64,000 bases of DNA from Hormiphora californensis. Taxonomy: Eukaryota; Ctenophora; Tentaculata; Cydippida; Pleurobrachiidae. A model generated the notes under the pieces. It had not been told where the DNA came from. It saw only the letters and a list, made by a program, of their open reading frames with translations, and did not search any database. The stretch spans positions 3,554,528 to 3,618,527 of the forward strand of contig CM035357.1 of NCBI GenBank assembly GCA_020137815.1, given 5' to 3'. Both the position numbers and the translations under genes were made by a program. Shown here one piece after another: positions 54,447-64,000 of the stretch (its first letter is position 1; every line of letters starts with the position of its first letter).

Positions 54447-57400
54447 ATGATACAACACACTTTTATATTACTAAGTTTTCTATCTTTGGGTAAGCAAGAG
54501 TTTATTTAGTGGATTCTTGAAAAGTGTCATTTTACTTAAACACCAAGATCTTATTGATGAACAATAAATGACAGTATTATAGTCAGTTCACACGAAACCC
54601 CCCAATTAATGAATATTTCAATAAATATATCTCCGCAGGGTTACCAGATGACCTATACTCATGTGGCTCACTGATGGGTGATGGCCGATACTGTCTCGAC
54701 TACAGCGGTCAACAGTTAAAAGAGCCACCTTCAGGAACTAACCTGACCGCAATACTGTGAGTAACAGAACGGTAACCATGGTAACACTAACTGTAAGGAA
54801 CGGTAACCGAGGTAACAGTACTACAGTGTACAGATCGGTAACCAAGTTAACTATAGAGTATAGAGAATGGTTACCATGGTAACTAACTGTGTGATTCAAC
54901 CGTTAGTTACTGACCGTATAATATCCCATTCTCTCTGCAGGGATTTATCCAGTAACAGTATTCCCTTGATAACAAAGGAAATGCTGATGGATCACCAGCT
55001 GTTGATAAGGTTGAACCTCTCACACAACGAGATAACGGTGTTGGATGGGGCTGCGTTGTGGCAGCTTGGCTCCTTGAAAGAGGTTTGGTTTTATGATTTA
55101 CAGCTTGCTCGAAACCCCTGTCAGGCCAATGCTCTGATCACGGTTCTCGCGCTCCTTATTTGAAAGAAATGAGAATAGGGTCAGACCAATCATGCTCTGA
55201 CAGACTTTTGATGAGGTTTCATAACTTCTTTGAAGAAGGTTGTGCATGTCTTCAATTTGAATCAAAGCCAATTACTGATACCTCGACCATTTATACCTAA
55301 TTTAGTTGGTTTAAAATCACACTTCACTGATTTCTTTGATGACATTCAATTTATTTCAGGTTTACCTGGGGAACAATAAATATACATGCGATACGAGAAT
55401 ATGCTCCTTCCGGTCCTGGCTTGACACGTAAGTGACTCGTTACAAGGCTACTGCTGTGGTAGTGGGAATACGGTATCTTAGGGTCACCACACACCAAAGT
55501 TAAAATTAAAATTTTGATTTTAAAGCCGCACACACCAGCGACCGTTAAAATTTCTCTCCCCATTCTAAAAGTAACAATCTCACGCACGATTTTGACGGCG
55601 TGTTAAAATTTTGTCATCCAACGCGACCGTCAAAATCGTGCGTGAGATTGTTACTTTTAGAATGGGGAGAGAAATTTTTACGGCCGCTGGTGTGTGCGGG
55701 TTTAAAATCAAAATTTTAATTTTAATTTTAACTTTGGTGTGTGGTGACCCTATGGCGGAAAACAGCCGTACTGAACTGAACTCCAGTTCGACGGCTACTT
55801 ACTGAGAAAAATACTTTGGAAATTCGGCACCCTTTTTGGGTATTTACTGAACCCGACCTTTGAAAACATCGCGCCTTGATCAGTTCTCCCCCGTTCACAA
55901 ATTGGGGAACGGGAAAAATCTGGGTTCTCGAGTACCGAGTAAAAAACTGGGGTTCTTCCATTTTTTAACAGGGGATTGGGGGGAAAAAAATGTTGGGAAA
56001 CGTGAAAAGTGAGAATAAATGAGGGTTTAAAAAGGGAGAAAGAGAGAGGGGAGAGGGGAGAGAGAGAGAAGAGAGAAAGAGAGAGAGAGTGGGGAGAGAG
56101 TGAGGAGAAGAAAAGGGGATAGCGAAGGTTGAAGGGGTGGGGGGGGGTTTTTTGGGGTTGGGGTTTTTGGGTTTTTGGGGGGTTTAAAAGAAGAGAGTGA
56201 CATCGGAAAAAAAATGTGCTGTAGATAAGGTATGTTTAAGTAAACGGGATTTTTAAAAAGTACAAAAAATAGAGAGCGAGATTTAGAAAAGGGGGTTAAA
56301 AAAGAGGGGGAGAGAAAGCGATAGGAAAAGGGCGAGAAAGCGAAGGGGAGTAGAGAGAGGAGAGGAGCGAGAGAGAGAGAGAGGGGGAGAGGAAAAGAAA
56401 AGGGGGGAAGGGGGGAAAAGGAAGAGGGGAGGAGAAGGAGAAAAAAAGAGAAAATTTTTGGAGAGAGAGGGAAAACAGCCGTACTGAACCGAACTCCAGT
56501 TCGCAATACTAAAAGGAAAATGTTCAGTTCTTTTGAGGTGAGACAGAACCCGTACTGACTAAATCGAGTTACGGTATTTCATACAATCACTTAAAGCAAA
56601 TGCAGTACGAAGACTTAACTCGCGCTAATTCCCTCACTTAGAACGAGAAAAGGGATAGAGTCAGTAGTTCTGAGATTAGTTAAGATAGGAGGAAGAGAAG
56701 GAAGGAGAGATAAGATAAGAGAGAGAGAGAGAGGGAGAGAGGAGAGAGAGAGAGAGAGAAGAAGAGAAGAGAGAGAGAGGAGAAGAGAGATAGAGAGAGC
56801 TTTACCCTCGACTCGGCTCTTCATCGATTCTCTCCCCGTCCCTTTCTTAGTCTCTAGGTACTCTATGTCTGTGATGTTTTTTAAAATTCGAATCTTAAAC
56901 ATACCAAAGAAAAAGCAGGAACGTGAAGAAAAAAAGATAGCGAAGAGTAGAGAAGGAGAGAGAGCAGAGATAGAGAGAGAGAGACGAAAGCGATAGAAAA
57001 ATGAAGAGTCCGATCCATACTTGATGCGGAGAAGCAGATTCAAAGAGGACGGAGAGTGATTTTCCCCTCCACCGCTCTAGTCTGTGTTTTTGATTTCACT
57101 AGCAAAGAAATCTCTCATAGGTCGGGTTGACACAGTGAATTCGCTGTTCAATTCAACTGGAAAACTAAAGTTCGAAGTTCGAAGTTTCGCGAAACCCCAT
57201 TTCGGCTGAGAAATCATTTGTAAGATGCTAACTTATTACTGGTACATCTCTCGAGGTGTCCTTTATCCATACTGAGTCAATTTCACCGTTTTTGAAATTT
57301 TTGACTAATCCGGTCACAATTTTCCCAATTCACCAAAAATTTCACAGTGAAAATTTCACTGAAATTGACCCGGTATTGATAAAAGACACCTCGAGAGATG

Positions 57401-58465
57401 TACCAGTAAATAAACTAGCATCTTACAAATAATTTATCAGCCGAAAATGGGTTTTCGCGAAACTTTGAATTTTTCCGCGAAACTTCGAACTTCGAACTTC
57501 AGTGTGTGTCGCGAGGTTGAGAGTTGAACGCGCGCGACCAACTTCAGTGTGTCTCCCCACACAGCTTTATTTTCAGATAACCGAACTAACTTAACGGGAT
57601 AGGGTTCGAGATAAATACAGGTAATTGATTGAGGTGATTGCTGTTTGTGCTTCAAGTGCGCCTGTTTGTGCTGTCTGTTTATAGGTGTTTATTGTTTAAT
57701 TAAATGTATAATTAAAGCCCGATGCTAAAATACACACATGCCACTGCTACTAAGACTGTGTCGCCGCCGGGGTCCGATAAATCCAAATTATACGTGTTAT
57801 ATGTATTCGTTTATTCATTTTCTATCCCCCATGAAAAGAGTCCCCAATCAAATTTGTGTTTAGCACAGCGTGATCTGCATTGACCAATCACAGCTCAGAA
57901 CAGGCACGTGATTTGATCTGATCTGCGTTCTGAGCTGTGATTGGTCAAATCTTTAATGCAGGTCTTGCAGTGCCAAACAAAGCTTTATCAGGGACTCCTC
58001 TTTGGTGACATAGACACCTGGCGCGACCCCCGCTCAATCTCGGTCGCGTCAGGTGTCTATGTCACTGCAAGACTCCTCTGTTGCGCTGACCACAGTTTCG
58101 CGAGCTCTCCGCGGAGCAGGGAAAAAAGAGCGGCTGCTGCAGGTGTGCAACGATCAGCTCTGACCGCCATTCCTATCCTTTCAGGAACGGTTTTTCTAAT
58201 CTGGATTGTCGTCCCAATCCTGATAACGCTCCTCACTGCGATTTACATTGTTCTTAATGGGGACAACCATCTGGGACGAATCGTCCGACGGGGCTGTGTC
58301 ACATTCTGGCAAAGACTCTGCTTCCACAGGAGGGATCGGGACGAGTTTAACCATGATGAGGGTGATCAGAGAAGGAGATCAGTGGGAGCAGGATCAGGGG
58401 CTGCTGCTGGGGAGCCACTGAGGGTGGAGGATGTCCTACCGGGACCTTCAACCACCACCTTGTAG
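54447..58465 (+). CDS. Leucine-rich-repeat transmembrane protein
   Basis: Exons 54447-54489, 54639-54756, 54941-55082 and 55360-55427 agree in phase. They encode a signal peptide (MIQHTFILLSFLSLG), a Cys-containing N-cap (LPDDLYSCGSLMGDGRYCLD), LRRs (AILDLSSNSIPLITKEMLMD, LIRLNLSHNEITVLDGAALW, LKEVYLGNN) and the start of an LRR C-terminal cap (CDTRICSFRSWLDT). A final exon near 57961-58465 encodes the transmembrane helix (LSGTVFLIWIVVPILITLLT) and a basic then Glu-rich tail ending PSTTTL. The link to it is unresolved. The donor at 55427 (phase 2) fits the frame SCSAKQSF...LLQVCND, a plausible cap end, but the membrane helix is in another frame (VLQCQTKLYQG...). A missing base, or an exon I missed, would reconcile them. 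A hairpin insertion splits this exon. It is a likely cell-surface adhesion or recognition protein with only about two to three LRRs. No specific orthologue is recognised. Confidence 0.65.
55479..55752. mobile_element. 274-bp palindromic MITE
   Basis: Ends TAGGGTCACCACACACCAAA and the inverse. The arms run almost to the centre (TTGACGGCGTG...). TA at both outer edges. Lies in the last intron of the LRR gene. Confidence 0.85.
55757..57060. other. GA-rich, error-prone stretch between duplicated ends
   Basis: GGAAAACAGCCGTACTGAAC and the following ACTCCAGTTCG occur at 55757 and again at 56470. The sequence between (G/A-rich with runs of G and of A) looks like low-quality consensus over a GA repeat rather than real unique sequence. 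GA repeats continue to 57010. Confidence 0.5.
57166..57501. mobile_element. 336-bp inverted-repeat element
   Basis: The left arm AAGTTCGAAGTTCGAAGTTT and the segment CTGGTACATCTCTCGAGGTG are mirrored on the right; the centre is AT-rich (AAATTTTTGAC). Imperfect arms of ~130 bp. In the last intron of the LRR gene. Confidence 0.75.
58002..58070. mobile_element. 69-bp hairpin insertion in an exon, 9-bp target duplication
   Basis: GTGACATAGACACCTGGCGC (58005 onward) pairs with 58042-58065 over 24 bp with one mismatch. The outer ends are TTGG.. and ..TGCAA. GACTCCTCT flanks it at 57993-58001 and 58071-58079. Insertion plus duplication is 78 bp, a multiple of three. In the membrane-helix frame it adds 26 codons without a stop; in the LRR-cap frame it introduces a TAG. 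Confidence 0.85.
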
Positions 58466-58724
58466 CAGTGGCATGTGTATTTGGGCCGGCACATATCATG
58501 ATGTGTGTGTGTGTGTGTGTTTTTGAACTGAAAGTTTTAGAGTGTTTCCTAGCGTGATGATTGTGTCTCCAGTGTGTTGTCTTGTAGATTATAGGATTGG
58601 AATATTCAGAGTATAAAATCTAGGTATCAAACAAAATTAAACGCTTTGTATGATATCTAGGTTTATTTAATTGCCAGTTTACTAAACCAGAGTCCAGAGT
58701 GAAAGTTAACACACTAATTAAATT

Positions 58725-58801
58725 TAAACCTCGATCTAACAGACTCCTCAGTGGAAGGGTTTCAGGCAAATCGAGGTCCAGTAAATCGAGATTTGACTGT
58801 A
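58725..58801. mobile_element. Degraded pogo/Tigger-like MITE
   Basis: Right end AATCGAGATTTGACTGTA and internal AAATCGAGG resemble the other copies but with A/G changes throughout. Confidence 0.55.
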
Positions 58802-58831
58802 GGCCCTAAAATATATTGTACCTAGACTCTA

Positions 58832-59987
58832 CTGGGGCTCTTCGACGAAACTTTAAGCACACTTAATAAATAAGCTCTCTTTAGAGTTACACAAGGAAAA
58901 TTTTTCAGACTTGTCTCGAGAGGGGTGTCGTCGAACGCTTTCCAAAACCTCACTTTAGGTCCTTGGTGTGAACCACGTGTATACCACGTGAAGCCCCGGA
59001 TCACCCCTCGTGTATGGGTGTAGAAAACCAATCAGGGGATCGAAACTGGACACGTGATAGGATTTCCATTACATGGGTTTACACAGGCGTCAATTTGGTC
59101 ACGTGTAGGGTTCACCAGCCAATAGTGTTAGCGAGATATCACACCAGATTGGGGGTGAAGAAGAAGTTTGACTTCCATTTCTCAAGATTCAAGAAATTTC
59201 AAATCTTCAAAACTCTGTGTACTCTTACAGTAGCTGGCAATGAATGTTATAGCGGACAAATAGTCAATAGAGATCTAACATTGATTGCTCATGCTCATTA
59301 TGAAAAATCAATAAACCTATACACTTATAACTTGCAATATTATTTAGGCCGGGTGAGATGAATAGATAGGCTGCTAGATGAAGAGATAAACAGTGAAAGT
59401 ATAGTAGTAGTTCACTGTTCATATTGTCCTGCCAGAAGGAAAACAACTGAATTCATCCACATCTCATCTGACTGTGAGAGTCTAATACAGATGGTTTATG
59501 CAGTATGGGCTTGGCTGAAACCCCAAACTAGTGCCTCAATATTGTGGTTGAGTAGAGATAGCTAACTGGGGGACAAGGAGTGCCATTTTATCTTTTTTCT
59601 ACATGCGAGAAGCAAAATATACACTGTTTTGTAGCATCTTTTACTTGCCAGCGCTGTCTTGTCTACCATTAAGTCTCCTCTGGAGGAGACTTAACAAACC
59701 TCACTTTTCTCGATATTTGAGTGAGATATTGCGTGAACTATGACGTCATTATCGCTTCAATTTGGCCCAAATCACGTGATTTTACCACGTGATTAGCGGG
59801 GTTCGCAAGGTTTGGAGAGCTTGTGTAAAACTTCACTTACTACCCCTCAATTTTCACTAAGCAAGATTTCTAAAAAGTTTCGTCGACGCAAACCATGCTT
59901 AAGGGGTGTGAAAATCAATTAGAAGGTGTGAAAGGAGAGTTACGCAACGTTTTTAAGTGTGTTTAAAGTTTCGTCGAAGAGCCCCAG
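58832..59987. mobile_element. 1.16-kb non-autonomous DNA transposon
   Basis: Terminal inverted repeats of ~39 bp: CTGGGGCTCTTCGACGAAAC at the left and its near-inverse at the right. Internal near-copies of GTTTCGTCGA at 59878. CACGTG occurs several times. No transposase frame and no clear target duplication. Confidence 0.75.
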
Positions 59988-60137
59988 AGCCCTATAGAGA
60001 GTATTGAGTTCGATTTACAAATGTATTGTTTGTGTAATCGCTTTTTATATTTCCTGTTTAACTCCGAATTTAACTGCCTTAAACTTATACAAAAACTCAG
60101 CTAGTAGTATAGTCTCAATTAATTTAATCCATTTCAG

Positions 60138-60286
60138 AGTCAATCGTGGGGTTTCTCTTCCTCTTTGGACTCGTGATTGTAATCTTGGGGATCGCAGCTC
60201 TCAAGGACCGGCTCTACAATAACGGACGTGTTGGTGTCCAACCGTGGTGGCTACAGGGAATTCGCTCACCCGCTATAGCGCGCTAG
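60138..60286 (+). CDS. Possible terminal exon with a membrane helix
   Basis: A good acceptor (TTTCAG) opens a frame encoding SIVGFLFLFGLVIVILGIAA, then KDRLYNNGRVGVQPWWLQ and a stop at 60284. It could be an alternative last exon of the LRR gene: joined from a weak donor at 58142 in the membrane frame, the phase (1) fits. It could also be the end of another gene. There is no homologue I recognise. Confidence 0.35.
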
Positions 60287-61019
60287 TGGGTAGTAGATCT
60301 AGATAGAGTACTATGACTATAATATAGAGCGGGAAATAGGGATATCTGCGGTTCGGGTTGTTACTAAATTATAGTTGCTGCTGCATGGGTTTATATATCA
60401 TAGCACTGGCAAGTGCCCCGGGCCCAAAAGGGGGGTGTGGGGGCACAGCCCCCACCATAAACGGGGGTGTGGGGGCAGAGCCCCCACCTTAGAAATACCC
60501 TCTAGGCCTCTAACTCAAAAAAACAAAAGAGAGAGCACACGCAACACTTCTACACACTTAAGCGCGTGAAAACCTGCCAGTGCTACTATATACCATTGCA
60601 GATTTCGGGGTTTTTGATGCTTTAAAAAAGCATGTTCCAGATGAAGTAGAGAGCTGAAATTTTGTACTCTGAGGGCCCTCATATAGGAGAAGAGGCATAC
60701 AAATTTTCGGAACGATCGGATTGTAAGGTAAAAATTTGCCAGAGGGGTCCCAAAATGCAAAAATGTAAGGAGGGGGAGGGGAGGGGGAGGGGGAGGGGGA
60801 GGGGGAGGGGGAGGAGGACGCTTTTTTATCTTTGAGTGTTCTCCTAAACCACAAATAGTAGAGACTTGCCGTTTGGAACAGTGGTTCCTTACATCATTGC
60901 GCTCGGTAATAGCTGTGTGAGAACTTCGAAATCGCCATAGTTCATTAATTATTCATTATTTAGTCATTAAATATTCATTTTAACTATGGTTGCGATATGA
61001 CACGACATGAAGGTCATAA
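60287..61019. other. Repeat-rich stretch, no gene
   Basis: Contains paired GGGGGTGTGGGGGCA(C/G)AGCCCCC blocks at 60431-60490, a (GGGGGA)n tract at 60770-60814 and AT-rich sequence. No exon seen. Confidence 0.5.
60767..60814 (+). repeat. (GGGGGA)n tract
   Basis: About eight GGGGGA or GGGGA units in 48 bp; a strong candidate to fold as G-quadruplex on this strand. Confidence 0.85.
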
Positions 61020-61620
61020 AGACTTAAAACCGGTCTAATTCGACGCGGAATGGTCGATTTATGGGGGGTCTTACTCGGGACAAAAATCTCTAACTCGCAC
61101 CGTTAAGCCGTTATTTGCATATTTATGCACCGATTCACGATTTTATGCATATTTTCAATATTTTCACTTCGGCTGGTCCTAGAACGTTTTCATGGACATA
61201 TTTCGACGCAAAATAGTCGATTTATGGGGGGTCGTCCCCCGGACAAAAAGTCGTATCTCGCACCGTTAAGCCGTTATTTGCATATTTATGCACCAATTCA
61301 TGATTTAATGCATATTCTGAATATTTCCATTTCGGCTGATCCTAGAACGTTTTCATAAACATATTTCGACGCAAAATAGCCGATTTATGGGGGGTCTTAC
61401 TCGGGACAAAAATCTCTATCTGGCACCGTTAAGCCGTTATTTGCATATTATGTACCGATTCATGATTTAATGCATATTCTTAATATTTCCACTTCGGCTG
61501 GTCCTAGAACGTTTTCATGGACATATTCCGGCGCAGAATAGTCGATTTATGGGGGGTCGTCCCCCTGACAAAATATCGTATCTCTCACCATTTAGTCATT
61601 ATTCGCATATTTATGAATTA
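61020..61620 (+). repeat. Tandem array, ~163-bp unit, nearly four copies
   Basis: TCGATTTATGGGGGGTC (one copy CCGATTTATG...) recurs at about 61053, 61217, 61380 and 61542, i.e. every 162-164 bp. Each is followed by CACCGTTAAGCCGTTATTTG and CGGCTG(G/A)TCCTAGAACGTTT. Divergence between units is moderate. The period is close to a nucleosome repeat and typical of satellite DNA. Confidence 0.9.
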
Positions 61621-61685
61621 TTCAAATTCGAAAACATGCAGAAATCAGAAAAAATAGTTTTTCTATTTTACACCAAAAAGAACAG

Positions 61686-62006
61686 AAATTTAGTCCAAAA
61701 ACCAATTAAATAAATTAGTTTGGATGCCCGGGCCCATGTGGTGTCACGGGGGTAACACCTTTAGGCTACTGTCATAAATGATGGATATCGAGAGAGATTA
61801 AGGCAAAGGAAATTAGGATAGAAAGAGTGAGATATAATCAAGAAAGACGGAGAATGATAAATAAGAGGAGAGAGAGAAAAAGAGAGATATAGTGAAGATA
61901 CAGTGATGAAGATGAAGAGAGAAGAGAGAGAGAAATAGTGTGAGAGAAAGAGAGAGAGAGAGAGAGAAGAGAGCGAGGAGAGGAGACGAGAGTGAGATAG
62001 TGAGAG

Positions 62007-62050
<44 letters not shown>

Positions 62051-62214
62051 AGTGAGAGAGAGATAAATAGAGATAGAAAGATTGCAGGATAACAATTAAC
62101 AATTAACGAGATATGCCGTTAATTATGGCAGTAGCCTAAAGGTGTTACCCCCGTGACACCACATGGGCCCGGGCATCCAAACTAATTTATTTAATTGGTT
62201 TTTGGACTAAATTT
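61686..62214. mobile_element. 529-bp inverted-repeat element around a GA tract
   Basis: Arms of ~90 bp begin AAATTTAGTCCAAAAACCAA and include TGGATGCCCGGGCCCATGTG. They enclose ~300 bp of GA-rich microsatellite-like sequence (61790-62090). Confidence 0.85.
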
Positions 62215-62263
62215 AATATACGGGTTTTGAACTTTATACTAAAGAATTAGTAAGTGTTTGATA

Positions 62264-62439
62264 TACAGTCGGACCCCGATTTAGGGACACCCTCGGGGGA
62301 AAGGCTCTTGTCCACTAAATCGGGGTGTCCACTAAATCGGGGTCAAGTAAGGTTAATTTCCTATATCGGGGAAAAAAAATCCTGTCCCTAAATCGGGGTG
62401 CCACTAAATCGGGGGCCCCTAAATCGGGGTCCGACTGTA
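62264..62439. mobile_element. pogo/Tigger-like MITE
   Basis: Ends TACAGTCGGACCCCGATTTA and TCGGGGTCCGACTGTA, with internal CACTAAATCGGGGTGTCC repeats, a variant core different from the CCGGTAAATCGG copies. Confidence 0.85.
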
Positions 62440-62881
62440 CAACAAATAGAAACACGTTAGTTTACAAACAAATGTTTCGATCTTGCGATCTCATCTGCTC
62501 TCGGTTCCACGCCGATAGAGCTCTCTTGTGGCCTACTGAAACAACCATATTAAGTGTTTGATATATTTAATTTAGAAGATATTTTTCCAAGGAAACTCTT
62601 TAGTCTATATTAGATAGATGGAATATTGATTTAGCGATAGAAAGACACTTTTTGGAATCAGAGTGAAGAACGTGTTTTTGTAGTATATTGTTATTACCTA
62701 CGTAACTTTTTTAACATTGTTCCAAAAATAACGTTGTTTTCTGGGCTGATAAACTCACAAAATAATTTCAAGTTATCTCTTTCAAATCACAGATTTGTAA
62801 ATATTCATGTCCCCTGCATGATAATACAGTCCTTTCACACTAAAATCAAGATATGGATATCAAGATATGGATCGCTCATAA
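62440..62881. other. AT-rich spacer, no gene seen
   Basis: No coding exon, RNA gene or element recognised; it precedes the 3' end of the minus-strand gene. Confidence 0.5.
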
Positions 62882-63760
62882 CTAATCGAGGGAAGGACTG
62901 GGTGAACCCTTTGGAGGCCCAAATACCCTTTTAAGAAAGTCCACAGGGCTCTCTGTTTGTTGGGGCTGGGCTGGTGCCGTTCTTGGTAGCGGTGAGGGTA
63001 CTGATTGGGGGGTCTCCGGTCCTGACTCCGGGGGAGTTGCAAAGGAGTCTGAAATAAAGGTCGTGTGTGTAAATTAAGATATAAGAATCGAATTAAAGAA
63101 AGTATATTGGATTTATTTTCGATGCTAGGACCCGGTTGAGGATACAAAATAAACACATCTCAATGCTCTGACCACAGTTCTCGCGAAATGAGAATATAGG
63201 GTCAGGCCAATGCTCAGACAGCAAGTACCTGATTCAGGTGGGGATATCTCTTTCCGTTCCACTGGAACGCTCGTGGGAGTGCTACTCTCAGAACCACTGG
63301 AGATTCTTAGGGGGTGTAGGATATCATAGACAGGCATGATAGGGCGTTTCGGGGATGGAGAGCGGCGTACTGGTGGTGCTGGGGGCAAATAAGGTGACAC
63401 AGCTTTTGGAGGAGATGCAGAACCTTGTCCTGGACGTTGCTCAAATCTCTGAGGGTGGTATTAGTTTTGTTAATCATGGGTGTGGACAAATATCCTGTTG
63501 GCACATAAAACGGTACAGGGTGGGGAATAATTCTTGTTACCTCCAGAGCCGCAGAAAGATTCTGTAAATGTTGAGCAAAGGAAGCCCTGTCTTGTTCAGG
63601 TGTATAAACCGTCTTGGCATCAACAGCCCCGTACTTCCTCTCGTACTCCGTCATTATTCGGTTGAGACCGAGGTTGCTTCCCTGCCGTTGAAGAACACGA
63701 TTGAGAGCAGCTGCTTTTTCGGGGTGGTCTGGTGAGGGTACTCGTAGTGAGTGAGTTAAC
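62882..63760 (-). CDS. Unrecognised gene, 3' end of three exons (partial)
   Basis: Exons 63541-~63750, 63229-63448 and 62882-63048 (TAG at 62882) agree in phase. The first encodes a helical block (EKAAALNRVLQRQGSNLGLN, YERKYGAVDAKTVYTPEQDR, SFAQHLQNLSAALE). The rest is Pro/Ser-rich (YLPPAPPVRRSPSPKRPIMP, ISPPESDSFATPPE) and ends SPVDFLKRVFGPPKGSPSPS-LD. The C-terminal FLKRVFG could be a short binding motif. The family is not recognised. The upstream part runs into low-quality sequence at the window edge. Confidence 0.5.
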
Positions 63761-64000
63761 TTTTTTTTTTTTAATAGAAAAAAAATTTTTGGGTAAATTT
63801 TGACAAGGAAGCCCGTTTTGGGTTAACTTTTGGAAAAGCCCCTCCCCTTTTTTTTTCCCCCCCATTTTTGTGGCCAAAATTGTTCCCTGGGTTGAAAAAC
63901 CCAAAAATTAAGGCAGCCCTTTTGCGAGTTGGTTTTAGGGGAGAATGTTTTTATCAAATTTTGGTGATTTGTAACGTGGACTAAGGATGGGGTTCTCCGT
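63761..64000. other. Low-quality window edge
   Basis: Runs of T, A, G and C with little structure, like bases 1-110. Probably unpolished read sequence; no feature can be supported. Confidence 0.5.

Overview
This is animal nuclear DNA: intron-rich genes with GT...AG junctions, eukaryotic housekeeping proteins, class II tRNA-Gly genes, long microsatellites and many small DNA-transposon derivatives. Compact genes, short introns and several intronless genes (COPS5, RNF10, RPS5 coding part) suggest a non-bilaterian invertebrate. A sponge is my best guess, but nothing here proves the taxon. Sequence quality is uneven: both window ends and 55.8-57.0 kb look like poorly polished read sequence, and several well-conserved genes carry single-base insertions.

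Layout. 0.4-1.2 kb: last exons of an unrecognised plus-strand gene. 4.2-23.7 kb: a gene-dense minus-strand block with nucleoside diphosphate kinase, ubiquitin-eL40 fusion, a Rubicon-family protein, Mediator MED23, an unrecognised repeat-rich nuclear protein, RPS5, RNF10 and COPS5. 25.0-27.5 kb: ITFG1 (TIP) on the plus strand. 28.3-30.8 kb: two adjacent foldback structures of 1.34 and 1.13 kb. 30.9-40.1 kb: a complete 23-exon coatomer gamma gene (COPG). 40.9-41.3 kb: three minus-strand tRNA-Gly(UCC) genes plus two truncated 3' ends. 41.7-49.1 kb: an unrecognised plus-strand gene of at least eight exons with mobile elements in its introns. 49-54.4 kb: repeats and no convincing gene. 54.4-58.5 kb: a leucine-rich-repeat membrane protein. 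58.8-62.4 kb: mobile elements and a ~163-bp tandem array. 62.9-63.8 kb: 3' end of a minus-strand gene.

Functionally this is a housekeeping neighbourhood (translation, ubiquitin/COP9, transcription, vesicle coat, autophagy/endosome control) with no sign of an operon-like pathway. The most interesting signals are: (1) repeated tandem duplication of 3' splice-site regions in COPG and neighbouring genes; (2) +1 frame interruptions, four of which coincide with an in-frame TGA after a C; (3) a tiny hairpin element inside an LRR-protein exon with a 9-bp target duplication; (4) a foldback element whose target duplication copies the splice donor of the Rubicon-like gene; (5) six same-orientation copies of a ~76-bp element confined to 4.5-10.8 kb.
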